Of a stretch of DNA of 64,000 bases, positions 27,200 to 35,134 are shown piece after piece. A program made the translations under genes and the position numbers. This DNA is from Cytophagales bacterium WSM2-2 (GTDB lineage: Bacteria > Bacteroidota > Bacteroidia > Cytophagales > Cyclobacteriaceae). The notes below the pieces were generated by a model. It was given only the letters and a program-made list of their open reading frames with translations. It was not told where the DNA came from and did not search any database. How positions within the stretch are numbered: position 1 is the stretch's first letter; every line of letters begins with the position of its first letter. The stretch is from NCBI GenBank assembly GCA_015472025.1, contig BNHL01000001.1:1895501-1959500 (forward strand), read 5' to 3'.

Positions 27200-27224
27200 A
27201 AGATCGCTGATCAAGGCTTAAAAT

Positions 27225-27797
27225 TCAAGATTGGGATTTAAACTTATCATACAGACGTTGCGCTTCTGCCAGTGAATGTTCCAAATCTTCGTTTATGAGC
27301 ACCTCGTCAAACTTATCCTGAAAAGACATCTCAAAATTGGCTTTAAACAATCTGCGTGACAGACTCTCTTCAGATTCCGTGCCGCGATCATCCAGGCGTT
27401 GTTTCAGAACATCCAGGGACGGCACCTTTACAAAAATCGCTAATGCTTTGTCACCAAAATATTTTTTAAGATTGATGCCACCCTTCACATCGACATCGAA
27501 GATTACGTTTTTACCACTATCCCAAACGCGTTGGATTTCGGATTTCAAAGTGCCATAAAAATTTCCGGCATACACTTCTTCCCACTCTACAAACTCATCG
27601 TTATCGATCTTGTGTTTGAATTCTTCCGGAGACAGGAAATAATAATCTTTCCCGTTTTCTTCCTTGCGACCACGCTTATCGCGGGTAGCTGCGGAAATAG
27701 AGAAACCTAAATCTGGATTTTGGGAGAGCAGGTGATGAACAATCGTAGTTTTACCGGAACCGGAGGGTGCAGAGAAAATAATCGCTTTACCCGGCAT
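27225..27797 (-). CDS. gmk: Guanylate kinase
   Basis: 190 aa from the ATG at 27797. Phosphorylates GMP to GDP with ATP, in nucleotide synthesis. The P-loop is APSGSGKTT (residues 8-16), followed by the GMP-binding segment [22 protein letters not shown] and [13 protein letters not shown]. The length is standard. The ATG shares one base with the anti-sigma stop (TGATG), so it belongs to the sigma/anti-sigma/gmk/TA/nadD operon. Confidence 0.96.
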   Translation of the reverse strand: MPGKAIIFSAPSGSGKTTIVHHLLSQNPDLGFSISAATRDKRGRKEENGKDYYFLSPEEFKHKIDNDEFVEWEEVYAGNFYGTLKSEIQRVWDSGKNVIFDVDVKGGINLKKYFGDKALAIFVKVPSLDVLKQRLDDRGTESEESLSRRLFKANFEMSFQDKFDEVLINEDLEHSLAEAQRLYDKFKSQS

Positions 27798-28063
27798 CAA
27801 ACACTTGTTGAATTGATCTTGGCTTTAATCTGGGCCACCAGGTCTTCAGGGCAATCGCCACCGCAGCATTTAGACTGTAATAATTCCTTGATGGCCATAT
27901 CGAGGTTGTAAGACTTGTAGCAAGACATACAGCCATCGAGGTGCTTTTTGAAATAATCTTTCTGCTCGGAGGTCGCCTCGCCATCGAGAATCGACTGGAG
28001 CATCTCCATGCAGGATGGCTTTTTGCCATCAGCCAGGATGAAAGGATTTTGCGGAGTTGCCAT
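27797..28063 (-). CDS. Zinc-binding anti-sigma factor, RsrA-like
   Basis: 88 aa. The motif HLDGCMSC (His41, Cys45, Cys48), with Cys18 upstream, matches the ZAS/RsrA type His-x3-Cys-x2-Cys, which binds zinc and releases its sigma factor on thiol oxidation. Three further cysteines lie at CCGGDC (about 65-70). It follows the sigma gene by 3 bp. Redox sensing is inferred from the motif. No membrane segment is visible, so it is cytoplasmic. Confidence 0.82.
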   Translation of the reverse strand: MATPQNPFILADGKKPSCMEMLQSILDGEATSEQKDYFKKHLDGCMSCYKSYNLDMAIKELLQSKCCGGDCPEDLVAQIKAKINSTSV

Positions 28064-28066
28064 GAC

Positions 28067-28657
28067 TTATGCGTTGTTGTAACCCATCGATTTTGCGTAC
28101 GACTTCAATTTTTCTTTGAGGAGATTGCGTGCACGGTGCAGGCGACTGCGTACTGTGCCGATAGGAATGTCCAATATCTTTGCCATCTCTTCGTATTTAA
28201 AACCTTCGAGGTCGCACAGAATAATCACTGTCCGAAAATCAACATCGAGAGAATTGAGGGCATTGCTGATCTCATCCCCGATCATATCTTTCAGCGACTC
28301 TACTCGCAAATCGGGTGTGATCTGCCTGTCAACTTCCTCTGAATTATAATAAGTCTCAACTTCCTGATAATCTACCTTCGCAGGCTCCTTGCTCTTCTTC
28401 CGGTAGTCATTTATAAAGCTGTTCTTCAAAATGCGGAACAGCCATGCTTTGGCATTAGTTCCTTTCTGGAATGATTCTATAAAGCGATAAGCCTTGAGAT
28501 AGGTGTCCTGAACGAGGTCTTTGGCGTCATCGCGATCGAGCGTAAGACGATACCCGAAATTGTACATCGAGTGAATATGAGGCATGAACTCGTTATTGAA
28601 AATGTCCTGCTTTTCACTCTCAGAATAATGCTGCCGGGGTGCTTCTTCGAATTCCAT
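28067..28657 (-). CDS. ECF sigma factor partner of the RsrA-like protein
   Basis: 196 aa from the ATG at 28657 (a TTG at 28666 is possible). Region 2 reads YRLTLDRDDAKDLVQDTYLKAYRF, region 4 reads RTVIILCDLEGFKYEEMAKILDIPIGTVRSRLHRAR. This resembles SigR/RpoE-type ECF sigmas that respond to thiol stress. It heads the operon with the anti-sigma, gmk, toxin-antitoxin and nadD genes. Confidence 0.92.
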   Translation of the reverse strand: MEFEEAPRQHYSESEKQDIFNNEFMPHIHSMYNFGYRLTLDRDDAKDLVQDTYLKAYRFIESFQKGTNAKAWLFRILKNSFINDYRKKSKEPAKVDYQEVETYYNSEEVDRQITPDLRVESLKDMIGDEISNALNSLDVDFRTVIILCDLEGFKYEEMAKILDIPIGTVRSRLHRARNLLKEKLKSYAKSMGYNNA

Positions 28658-28723
28658 GAACAGCAAAAATAACCTTATAATTTGAAAATAAGATGATGAT
28701 TTGACAATTTGAAAATGGGAGAA

Positions 28724-29584
28724 CTAAAAAATCTTGAGGCTCAAATCAAGGCTTTTAGCAGAATGGGTAAGCACCCCCATGGAGATATAGTCTACACCGC
28801 ATTCGGCCACAGAACGGAGTGTTGCTTCGGTGATTCCACCGCTGGCTTCCGTCTTACATTTTCCGTTGATCAATCTGACCGCTTCTTTCATATCGTTGAT
28901 AGACATGTTATCAAGCATGATTACATCAACAGCATTTGTGCTTAGCGCTTCCTTCACTTCATTAAGGTTGCGCGTTTCAACTTCGATCTGAAGTTTTTTG
29001 CTTTTCGCCTTGAGGTAATTGACAGCATTGACAACTGCAGGAATTATTCCGCCCGCAACATCAACGTGGTTGTCCTTAAGCATGATCATGTCATAAAGAG
29101 CAAACCGGTGATTTCTTCCGCCCCCAATTGCCACAGCCCATTTTTCCATCAATCTAAAATTGGGAGTAGTCTTGCGTGTGTCCATCAGTTGTGCTCCCGT
29201 GCCTTCTACGAGAGCGCATAAACGTTTTGTATAAGTTGTAATCCCACTCATACGCTGCATGCAATTAAGCACGAGACGCTCGCCTGACAGGATGGATTGT
29301 GCTCGTCCATGAACTTCAAATGCGATGTCGCCTTTGGCCATCGCCTCTCCATCTTTTTTGAATGGGATTATTGTCAGTGAAGGATCCAATTCCTTGAAAA
29401 TAATTTCGGCCAGCTCGATGCCTGCAATAAAACCATCTGCCTTGACCAGAAGTTTTGCTTTCGAGATTTTGTCAGGGGGAACGGTCGCGAGTGTAGAGTG
29501 ATCACCTTCGCCAATGTCTTCGTTTAGCGCTGTTCTGATAAATTCTTTTAGCGCTTTGTCGGAGAGGTACTCGGGGCGTTTCAT
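28724..29584 (-). CDS. nadC: Nicotinate-nucleotide pyrophosphorylase (quinolinate phosphoribosyltransferase)
   Basis: 286 aa. Converts quinolinate and PRPP to nicotinate mononucleotide in NAD synthesis; NadD acts on this product, and its gene is about 2.2 kb away. Signatures: LNEDIGEGDHSTLATV, GERLVLNCMQRMSGI, DTRKTTPNFRLMEKWAVAIGGGRNHRFALYDMIMLKDNH, and EVETRNLNEVKEAL with VDVIMLDNM and ASGGITEA. The start overlaps the DUF4783 stop by 4 nt, so the two are coupled. Confidence 0.96.
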   Translation of the reverse strand: MKRPEYLSDKALKEFIRTALNEDIGEGDHSTLATVPPDKISKAKLLVKADGFIAGIELAEIIFKELDPSLTIIPFKKDGEAMAKGDIAFEVHGRAQSILSGERLVLNCMQRMSGITTYTKRLCALVEGTGAQLMDTRKTTPNFRLMEKWAVAIGGGRNHRFALYDMIMLKDNHVDVAGGIIPAVVNAVNYLKAKSKKLQIEVETRNLNEVKEALSTNAVDVIMLDNMSINDMKEAVRLINGKCKTEASGGITEATLRSVAECGVDYISMGVLTHSAKSLDLSLKIF

Positions 29585-29964
29585 TCTTTCGTGAAACTCA
29601 TCTCGTGAATGAGGTAGGCTTTTTCAACCTCACGTACACGCATCAGCACATCGAAACTGTCAGTGCCGCTTTGGTACTTTCCGATAGCGAATTGCAATCC
29701 GCCTTTGGATGAACCCGTATGCATGATATTGAATTCTGCGGGTGGATGTTTTTTAAAAAAATCACGCAGGACAAATTCGGCCTGGGTCTTGCTGAAGGTA
29801 TTTACATCGCCCTCCAGGTTCAGGTCGACCGAAGAGTTGAAGTACTTTATGAGTTCTTTCGCATCCCCGGCTTTGACAGCCTCTTTCATAGGCCCAAAAA
29901 TGTTTTGAGCCACGCAATGCGTCCCCGCCAACAATAAAACTGCAAAAACGACCTGGTTTTTCAT
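29581..29964 (-). CDS. DUF4783 family secreted protein
   Basis: 127 aa from the ATG at 29964, which starts a clean signal peptide (KNQVVFAVLLLAGTHCVAQ). The mature part (FGPMKEAVKAGDAKELIKYFNSSVDLNLEGD, SKGGLQFAIGKY) has the shape of the NTF2-like DUF4783 family of Bacteroidota. Function unknown. It overlaps nadC by 4 nt. Confidence 0.8.
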   Translation of the reverse strand: MKNQVVFAVLLLAGTHCVAQNIFGPMKEAVKAGDAKELIKYFNSSVDLNLEGDVNTFSKTQAEFVLRDFFKKHPPAEFNIMHTGSSKGGLQFAIGKYQSGTDSFDVLMRVREVEKAYLIHEMSFTKE

Positions 29965-30018
29965 TGAATAGTAGTCACCCAAAATTATGCCATAGTTGGC
30001 AGACCAAAAAATCAGTCA

Positions 30019-30732
30019 TTAATCCCGGTTTTCTTCCTTTGGTAAATCCCCGGAAGTTGGAATAAAAGGTGATGCCTGTTGGTGAATGTGAATAGCCTTG
30101 CGGGAGAATAGAATGCAAGCAATCAGGGATGCGATTGCACCAATCCATAATCCTGGCACGTAGGAGATGAACCAGAAGTAATCGTAAGCTCCGTGGAAAA
30201 AAGTTGCGGCAAACAAACCGTACCAGACCAGGTATGATTTTCCGTGCTCAAATTTGGCTCTGCCCATATAGTAACCCATGAGGACTGCGAACGAAGCATG
30301 CGCTGGCACGGCAGTGAACATACGCATGATGGCAGTTTCAATACCACTGTTCATCACGTATAAAATGTTTTCAAGCCCGGCGAATCCAAGGCTCACGCTG
30401 ACCGCATAGACAATGCCATCAAAAGGTTCGTTGAAATTTTTATTTGGATAAAGCACCCAGCGCACAAAAATGAATTTGCTGAACTCTTCTACCAACGCTA
30501 CTAGAAGGAATGCATGAAAGGCCTGTTCGGTGAGACTTTTAGTGTCAATTGGGATAAGCCAATTGACAGGAATACTGATGAGCAAGGTAACTACTGTGCT
30601 CATAATGCCGAGAAAAAAGCTCAAGACCAGCAGTCGAATTGGTTCACGCTCGTACTTGTCCTTCAGATAAATGTAAAGACCGATGATCGCTCCCGGAGCT
30701 AATGCCAGGGCAAGGAGTAAGAGCTTATCCAT
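30019..30732 (-). CDS. PrsW-family intramembrane metalloprotease
   Basis: 237 aa with about seven hydrophobic segments. The PrsW signature is present: VEEFSKFIFVR (Glu-Glu, about residues 82-83), GIVYAVSVSLGFAGLENILYV and FAVLMGYYMGRA, plus FFHGAYDY. PrsW proteases cleave anti-sigma factors in Bacillus; here the substrate is unknown. The C-terminal tail is hydrophilic. It lies 8 bp after the cysteine-less thioredoxin-like gene on the same strand and before DUF4783-nadC. Confidence 0.85.
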   Translation of the reverse strand: MDKLLLLALALAPGAIIGLYIYLKDKYEREPIRLLVLSFFLGIMSTVVTLLISIPVNWLIPIDTKSLTEQAFHAFLLVALVEEFSKFIFVRWVLYPNKNFNEPFDGIVYAVSVSLGFAGLENILYVMNSGIETAIMRMFTAVPAHASFAVLMGYYMGRAKFEHGKSYLVWYGLFAATFFHGAYDYFWFISYVPGLWIGAIASLIACILFSRKAIHIHQQASPFIPTSGDLPKEENRD

Positions 30733-30740
30733 GTGGAAGA

Positions 30741-31283
30741 TTAATTGTCGATTACAGCCTCTACTGATTCCATTTTTGCTTCGCTGTACGGGCCATCAGT
30801 AGCGAAAACGATTTTTCCATCAGCATCAAGGATAAAAAAGTAAGGAATATCCCGCCTCTCAAAATCGAGCTCGTCTTTGTATTTTTTCAATTCGCCTTTA
30901 TAAAATAGAATGTAGGGCAGCAGTTGTGGGTTGACGTTTTTCATGGCCTTGCGTTTGGCTGCACCAGTCGCTACCGTATTCACTCCAGTAAACATAGGCA
31001 CGAAATAAACATTGACATCGTAGCTCATGCCAGCCATCTGACCAGTTTGTTTTTGAATGAAAGTAGTGAACACTGGATTGAACCAGGTGTTGAGTTGTTC
31101 TTCAGATTTCTTGGAATATGCTAGTCCAAGGAGAGTGTATTTACCCTTGACATCCTGGGGCAACCAGACCTTTTTATCATCCACAGTTTCGGCAACCATT
31201 TCGGGGAAGAGCTTGCCAATTACCTGGGCATGGCTACCTATCCATAGTCCCGCAAAAAACAGAGTCGCCAGAAATCGTGTCAT
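30741..31283 (-). CDS. Exported thioredoxin-fold-like protein without active-site cysteines
   Basis: 180 aa from the ATG at 31283; an ATG at 31310 would add nine residues before the signal peptide. The signal peptide ends at GSHAQ. The body (VWLPQDVKGKYTLLGLAYSKKSEEQLNTWFNPVF and IPYFFILDADGKIVFATDGPYSEAKMESV) looks like a redoxin or SCO/ATP10-like fold, but no cysteine is present, so it cannot do thiol redox chemistry. Function unknown. It heads the run with PrsW. A TATCTTTC element lies 6 nt before the start. Confidence 0.65.
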   Translation of the reverse strand: MTRFLATLFFAGLWIGSHAQVIGKLFPEMVAETVDDKKVWLPQDVKGKYTLLGLAYSKKSEEQLNTWFNPVFTTFIQKQTGQMAGMSYDVNVYFVPMFTGVNTVATGAAKRKAMKNVNPQLLPYILFYKGELKKYKDELDFERRDIPYFFILDADGKIVFATDGPYSEAKMESVEAVIDN

Positions 31284-31433
31284 CCTATCGAAAGATACAA
31301 AATCTAACATGGGAATTGCACAGGACTTTCATCGAGGACGGCAGATTTTCCCAAATATTCCGCAGTTTCGGGGAGACAAACGGTAGTTCCATGCATGTTT
31401 ATTTCACGGTCTGCACACATTAGACAGTGTGAT

Positions 31434-32624
31434 TCACTCAACACTCTTTTCGACTATTCTTCCAGTGGTCTTGTTTTTCAGGATGACTTTTTTTACACCG
31501 TAGTGAGTCACCTCCTCTTTCACGAGGTAGTGGTCATCATCAAATGGCTGCAAGTGACTGTCTTTGGAGACGCCCGTCTTTCCACGCCAAATGTTGAGTT
31601 GAACAGGCTCCCACAATTTACTTTTGGCTGACTTGTATGCTGCATCTAAAATCGCATTCACCACATAACCATCATAGAAGGTTTCTTTTGGTTGACGCTT
31701 TGTTTCCATTGCGTTAAACATATCCATGAACATATGGTTATAGCCCAGCTCATTCAACTCATCACCAACCGGGAAAAGCCAACCCGAATTACTTTCTGCT
31801 TTTTCTGCTACATAGTCCGCACCCTTGCCGCTGGTGAACATTTCAAAGCCAGTGCGCAAAAAGCTGTTGATCCAAATTGTCCCTTCAGTTCCCATGACCT
31901 CATCGCGCAAATCGAGTCCGCCACGAAAAGTCCAGCTTACTTCAAACTGACCGATCGCACCGTTTTCATATTTCACTAGCCCAATCGCGTGATCCTCCGC
32001 GTCAATTGGTTTCACCTGTGTATCTGCCCAGCACATCACCTCCACTGGTTTTATGTCTTTCCCGATATAGCTCCTTGCAATTTCTACACAATGACATCCA
32101 AGGTCCAGGATACAACCGCCACCAGCTTGTTCAATATCCCAAAACCAGTCGCTATGCGGGCCGGGGTGCGTCTCACGCGACTTTGCCCAAAGTATTCTTC
32201 CCAACGCTCCATTCTTTACGCTTTCGTGTGCTTTCAAAAATTTCGGTGTGTAAACCAAATCTTCCAGGTAGCCATTGAAAATGCCGGCTTTTTCTACAGC
32301 CTCTAACATCCGTTGAGCTTCAATTGCGTTTCGCCCCAGCGGTTTGGTAGTCATCACCGCTTTCTTGTGCTTGCAGCAAAGCATGACCGCCTCTTCATGA
32401 AGGTTATTGGGCAAAGAGATGCAAACTATGTCTACGTCAGGTCTCGCAATCGCTTCTTCCAGGTTTGTTGTTGCAAAAGACACATGATAGTCAGCAGCGA
32501 ATTTTTTTATACTCTCCTCCCTGCGCGAATACACACTCACAATTTTGTCCTTGCTCCGGTAGCCTTGTAATGAATCGGCATAGAAACGACCAATGAAACC
32601 GGAACCAAGCATGGCAATGTTCAT
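31434..32624 (-). CDS. Gfo/Idh/MocA family oxidoreductase
   Basis: 396 aa. Rossmann motif NIAMLGSGFIGRFYADSLQ (residues 2-20). The usual EKP reads TTKPLGRN (about residues 92-99), so Glu is replaced by Thr. The substrate domain has GGGCILDLGCHCVEIARSYIG. The C-terminal tail after 345 is longer than in the other oxidoreductase of this window. NAD(P)-dependent; the substrate, probably a sugar or polyol, is not predictable. It follows the porin-like gene by 3 bp, so the two are probably co-transcribed. Confidence 0.85.
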   Translation of the reverse strand: MNIAMLGSGFIGRFYADSLQGYRSKDKIVSVYSRREESIKKFAADYHVSFATTNLEEAIARPDVDIVCISLPNNLHEEAVMLCCKHKKAVMTTKPLGRNAIEAQRMLEAVEKAGIFNGYLEDLVYTPKFLKAHESVKNGALGRILWAKSRETHPGPHSDWFWDIEQAGGGCILDLGCHCVEIARSYIGKDIKPVEVMCWADTQVKPIDAEDHAIGLVKYENGAIGQFEVSWTFRGGLDLRDEVMGTEGTIWINSFLRTGFEMFTSGKGADYVAEKAESNSGWLFPVGDELNELGYNHMFMDMFNAMETKRQPKETFYDGYVVNAILDAAYKSAKSKLWEPVQLNIWRGKTGVSKDSHLQPFDDDHYLVKEEVTHYGVKKVILKNKTTGRIVEKSVE

Positions 32625-32627
32625 AGA

Positions 32628-33215
32628 CTAAGAAGTTTTTTTGAATTTATAAATCAAGCCGAATTGAAGTGCACGGTTGGTAAATTTTAAATTACCTCCC
32701 TGATCATCGAGCCAGATGTTCTTTGTGCCGATGAAATAATTTACGCTTAGCGCCAGGTTTTTGAAAAGATCATGTTCCGCACCGAAGCTAAGGCCAAAGT
32801 CATTTTTATGGTAAGTCTTGGTAATGATTTCATTGTTCACTTTTGTGCCACCAACAGTAAAACTCAGATAAGCCCCGGCATTCAATGACAGATGCTTGTT
32901 GGCTACGTAATGCAAAGTCACAGGAAAAGTAAGGTACCCGATATCCAGATTGTCTGCGTTCGGATTTTTGTAACCCAGGCCCATGTATTGCGCATTTACG
33001 CGAATGGCAAATAACTCCGAAAAACTGCGGTGGTAAAAAACGCCAAACGTTGGTTGTACCGAGTTTTCATAGAAGCTGGTAGTTGTGATGTTGCCATAAC
33101 TGGATCTGACCCTCTGATTGGCAACATTAACACCCCCATCAGCTCCAAAAAAAGATTTTTGTGCAAGCAAGTCTGCCGAAAAGCAAACAAAGAATAGCAG
33201 GATAATTTTTTTCAT
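32628..33215 (-). CDS. Porin-like outer membrane beta-barrel protein
   Basis: 195 aa from the ATG at 33215, which starts a good signal peptide (KKIILLFFVCFSADLLAQ). The rest has alternating strands with aromatic girdles (YMGLGYKNPNADNLDIGYLTFPVTLHYVA) and ends in FGLIYKFKKTS, as in small outer-membrane barrels of Bacteroidota (OmpA/porin superfamily). Pore function is inferred. It is followed by the Gfo/Idh/MocA gene. Confidence 0.8.
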   Translation of the reverse strand: MKKIILLFFVCFSADLLAQKSFFGADGGVNVANQRVRSSYGNITTTSFYENSVQPTFGVFYHRSFSELFAIRVNAQYMGLGYKNPNADNLDIGYLTFPVTLHYVANKHLSLNAGAYLSFTVGGTKVNNEIITKTYHKNDFGLSFGAEHDLFKNLALSVNYFIGTKNIWLDDQGGNLKFTNRALQFGLIYKFKKTS

Positions 33216-33271
33216 TTTCAAAAGTATCCTTTTTGAAAACGATTTTGAAAGGTAAAATGCGAGGACAGAAT

Positions 33272-33302
33272 ATTGCACTTCCCGAAAAAATATTTACCTT
33301 TG
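33272..33302 (+). promoter_or_regulatory. Bacteroidota-type promoter of rimP-nusA-infB
   Basis: ATTG (33272-33275) lies 19 nt before TACCTTTG (33295-33302). The spacing and the -7 element match the Bacteroidota sigma-70 consensus TTTG-N19-TAnnTTTG. Transcription would start near 33308, giving a leader of about 50 nt. Confidence 0.65.
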
Positions 33303-33326
33303 TGTCACTTCTTAATGAAAATGTTT

Positions 33327-33357
33327 AGAGGGGACCGCAAGTCCCCTCTTTCTTTCT
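33327..33357 (+). terminator. Terminator-like hairpin in the rimP leader
   Basis: A perfect 9-bp GC-rich stem (33327-33335 with 33341-33349), loop CGCAA, followed by TTTCTTTCT directly before the rimP ATG. As it lies inside the predicted leader it may be an attenuator rather than a gene end; the gene to the left is transcribed away from it. Confidence 0.6.
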
Positions 33358-33816
33358 ATGGATTTGAAGGAAAAAATAAAGGAACTGACGCAGGAAAGCC
33401 TGACAAACCCAGCCCATTTTTTAGTGGATGTGGTCGTGTCAAAGCATAAGCCCATGAAATTCACAGTAATTCTGGATGGCGACAACGGAATTACTGTTGA
33501 CGACTGCTCTAACCTGAGTCGGTTGCTGAATAATTCGTTGGAAAACCTGGTGGAAGAGCATTACACGTTGGAAGTATCTACCCCTGGGCTTGATCACCCG
33601 CTCAAACTGAAGCGTCAGTTTGAAAAAAACAAGGGACGTAAATTGAAAGTGCACCTGACCAATAAAAACATTGTGCTTGGGGTGCTTCAGCAGGTGGAGT
33701 CTGAGAAAATCGGGATTGAGGCAGAAGTGAAAGAAGGAAAGAAAACAGAAACAAAAGCGATGGAGATACCATTCGCTGAAATTGAAAAGGCATTTGTAAC
33801 CGTATCTTTTAAATAG
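33358..33816 (+). CDS. rimP: Ribosome maturation factor RimP
   Basis: 152 aa. Helps maturation of the 30S subunit. It has the N-terminal alpha/beta domain with VDVVVSKHKPMKFTVILDGDNGITVDDCSNLSRLL and the family motif LEVSTPGLDHPLKLKRQF, then the SH3-like C-terminal domain. It leads the conserved rimP-nusA-infB order (7 bp to nusA). Confidence 0.94.
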   Translation: MDLKEKIKELTQESLTNPAHFLVDVVVSKHKPMKFTVILDGDNGITVDDCSNLSRLLNNSLENLVEEHYTLEVSTPGLDHPLKLKRQFEKNKGRKLKVHLTNKNIVLGVLQQVESEKIGIEAEVKEGKKTETKAMEIPFAEIEKAFVTVSFK

Positions 33817-33823
33817 CAGAACT

Positions 33824-35077
33824 ATGGACGCATCAACATTAATTGAATCGTTTGCTGACTTTGCGAAGCAAAAGAACATCGACAGACCCACGATGATCCG
33901 CATCCTGGAAGATGTGTTTCGCAACATGATCCGCAAAAAATATGTGCAAGACGACAACTTCGACATCATTGTCAATGCAGACAAAGGCGATTTAGAAATC
34001 TGGCGTTTCCGCGAAATCGTTGAGGATGAATCGGAAGATATTTGGGATCACGATAAAATCAGCCTGACAGAAGCTCAAAAGATCGAACCTGATTTTGAGG
34101 TGGGAGAAGAAGTAGCAGAAGAAATTCATCTCGAAGACTTTGGTCGCAGGGCTGTCACTACAGCACGCCAGGCCTTGATGCAAAAAGTGAAAGACCTCGA
34201 GAAAGATATTCTTTATCAAAAATATAAAGACATCGTTGGTGAGATCATCAGTGGTGAAGTTTACCAGGTGTTGAGCCGTGAAGTGTTGTTGACGGATGCC
34301 GAAGGAAATGAAATTTCAATTCCGCGCAATGAGCAGATTCAGAAAGACCGGTACCGCAAAGGGGAGACCGTTCGTTCGATCGTTCACAAAGTGGATATGG
34401 TAAACGGAAGCCCTAAAATTATCTTGTCACGTACTTCACCCGTTTTCCTGGAGCGCTTGTTTGAACAGGAAGTACCTGAAGTTTACGATGGACTGATTAC
34501 GATTAAGAAAGTGGTCCGTGAGCCTGGAGAAAGAGCTAAGGTAGCTGTGGAATCCTACGATGACCGCATCGATCCGGTGGGCGCTTGTGTTGGTATGAAA
34601 GGATCGCGCATTCATGCTATCGTTCGTGAATTGCAGAATGAGAATATTGACGTGATCAACTACACCGAAAACCTGGAATTGTACATTCAACGAGCCTTGA
34701 GTCCCGCAAAAATTGTAAGTATTAAAATCGATCGGGAAAATGGTCGTGTTGCTGTGTTCTTAAAACCTGACCAGGTCTCCCTGGCTATTGGCAAAGGCGG
34801 ATTAAATATCAAACTGGCCAGCAGGTTGGTGGGCATGGAAATCGATGTGTTCCGCGAAACGGATGGCACAGGACAGGAAGAAGATGTCGATCTTGACGAA
34901 TTCGGAGACGAAGTGGAAAGCTGGGTCATCGATGAACTTAAACGTATCGGTTTGGACACTGCCAAAAGTGTATTGGCATTAAATAAGGAAGAACTGGTGC
35001 GGAGAACTGACCTTGAAGAAGAGACAATCGAACAAGTTTTGGGTGTCCTCAAAAAGGAGTTTGAACAACAGCAGTAA
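33824..35077 (+). CDS. nusA: Transcription termination/antitermination factor NusA
   Basis: 417 aa. Binds RNA polymerase and nascent RNA. N-terminal domain (about 1-125), an S1 domain (about 135-205, GEIISGEVYQVLSREVLLTD), then two KH domains (VGACVGMKGSRIHAIVRELQNENIDVI and VSLAIGKGGLNIKLASRLVG). The C-terminus is short and acidic, followed by a helix-hairpin-helix-like segment; the extended AR repeats of gamma-proteobacterial NusA are absent, as is usual for this phylum. Confidence 0.96.
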   Translation: MDASTLIESFADFAKQKNIDRPTMIRILEDVFRNMIRKKYVQDDNFDIIVNADKGDLEIWRFREIVEDESEDIWDHDKISLTEAQKIEPDFEVGEEVAEEIHLEDFGRRAVTTARQALMQKVKDLEKDILYQKYKDIVGEIISGEVYQVLSREVLLTDAEGNEISIPRNEQIQKDRYRKGETVRSIVHKVDMVNGSPKIILSRTSPVFLERLFEQEVPEVYDGLITIKKVVREPGERAKVAVESYDDRIDPVGACVGMKGSRIHAIVRELQNENIDVINYTENLELYIQRALSPAKIVSIKIDRENGRVAVFLKPDQVSLAIGKGGLNIKLASRLVGMEIDVFRETDGTGQEEDVDLDEFGDEVESWVIDELKRIGLDTAKSVLALNKEELVRRTDLEEETIEQVLGVLKKEFEQQQ

Positions 35078-35134
35078 ACGACAGTTTACAGAATGGTAAA
35101 TCTAACAAATCAATAAAATAGCTGATATTTGAGC

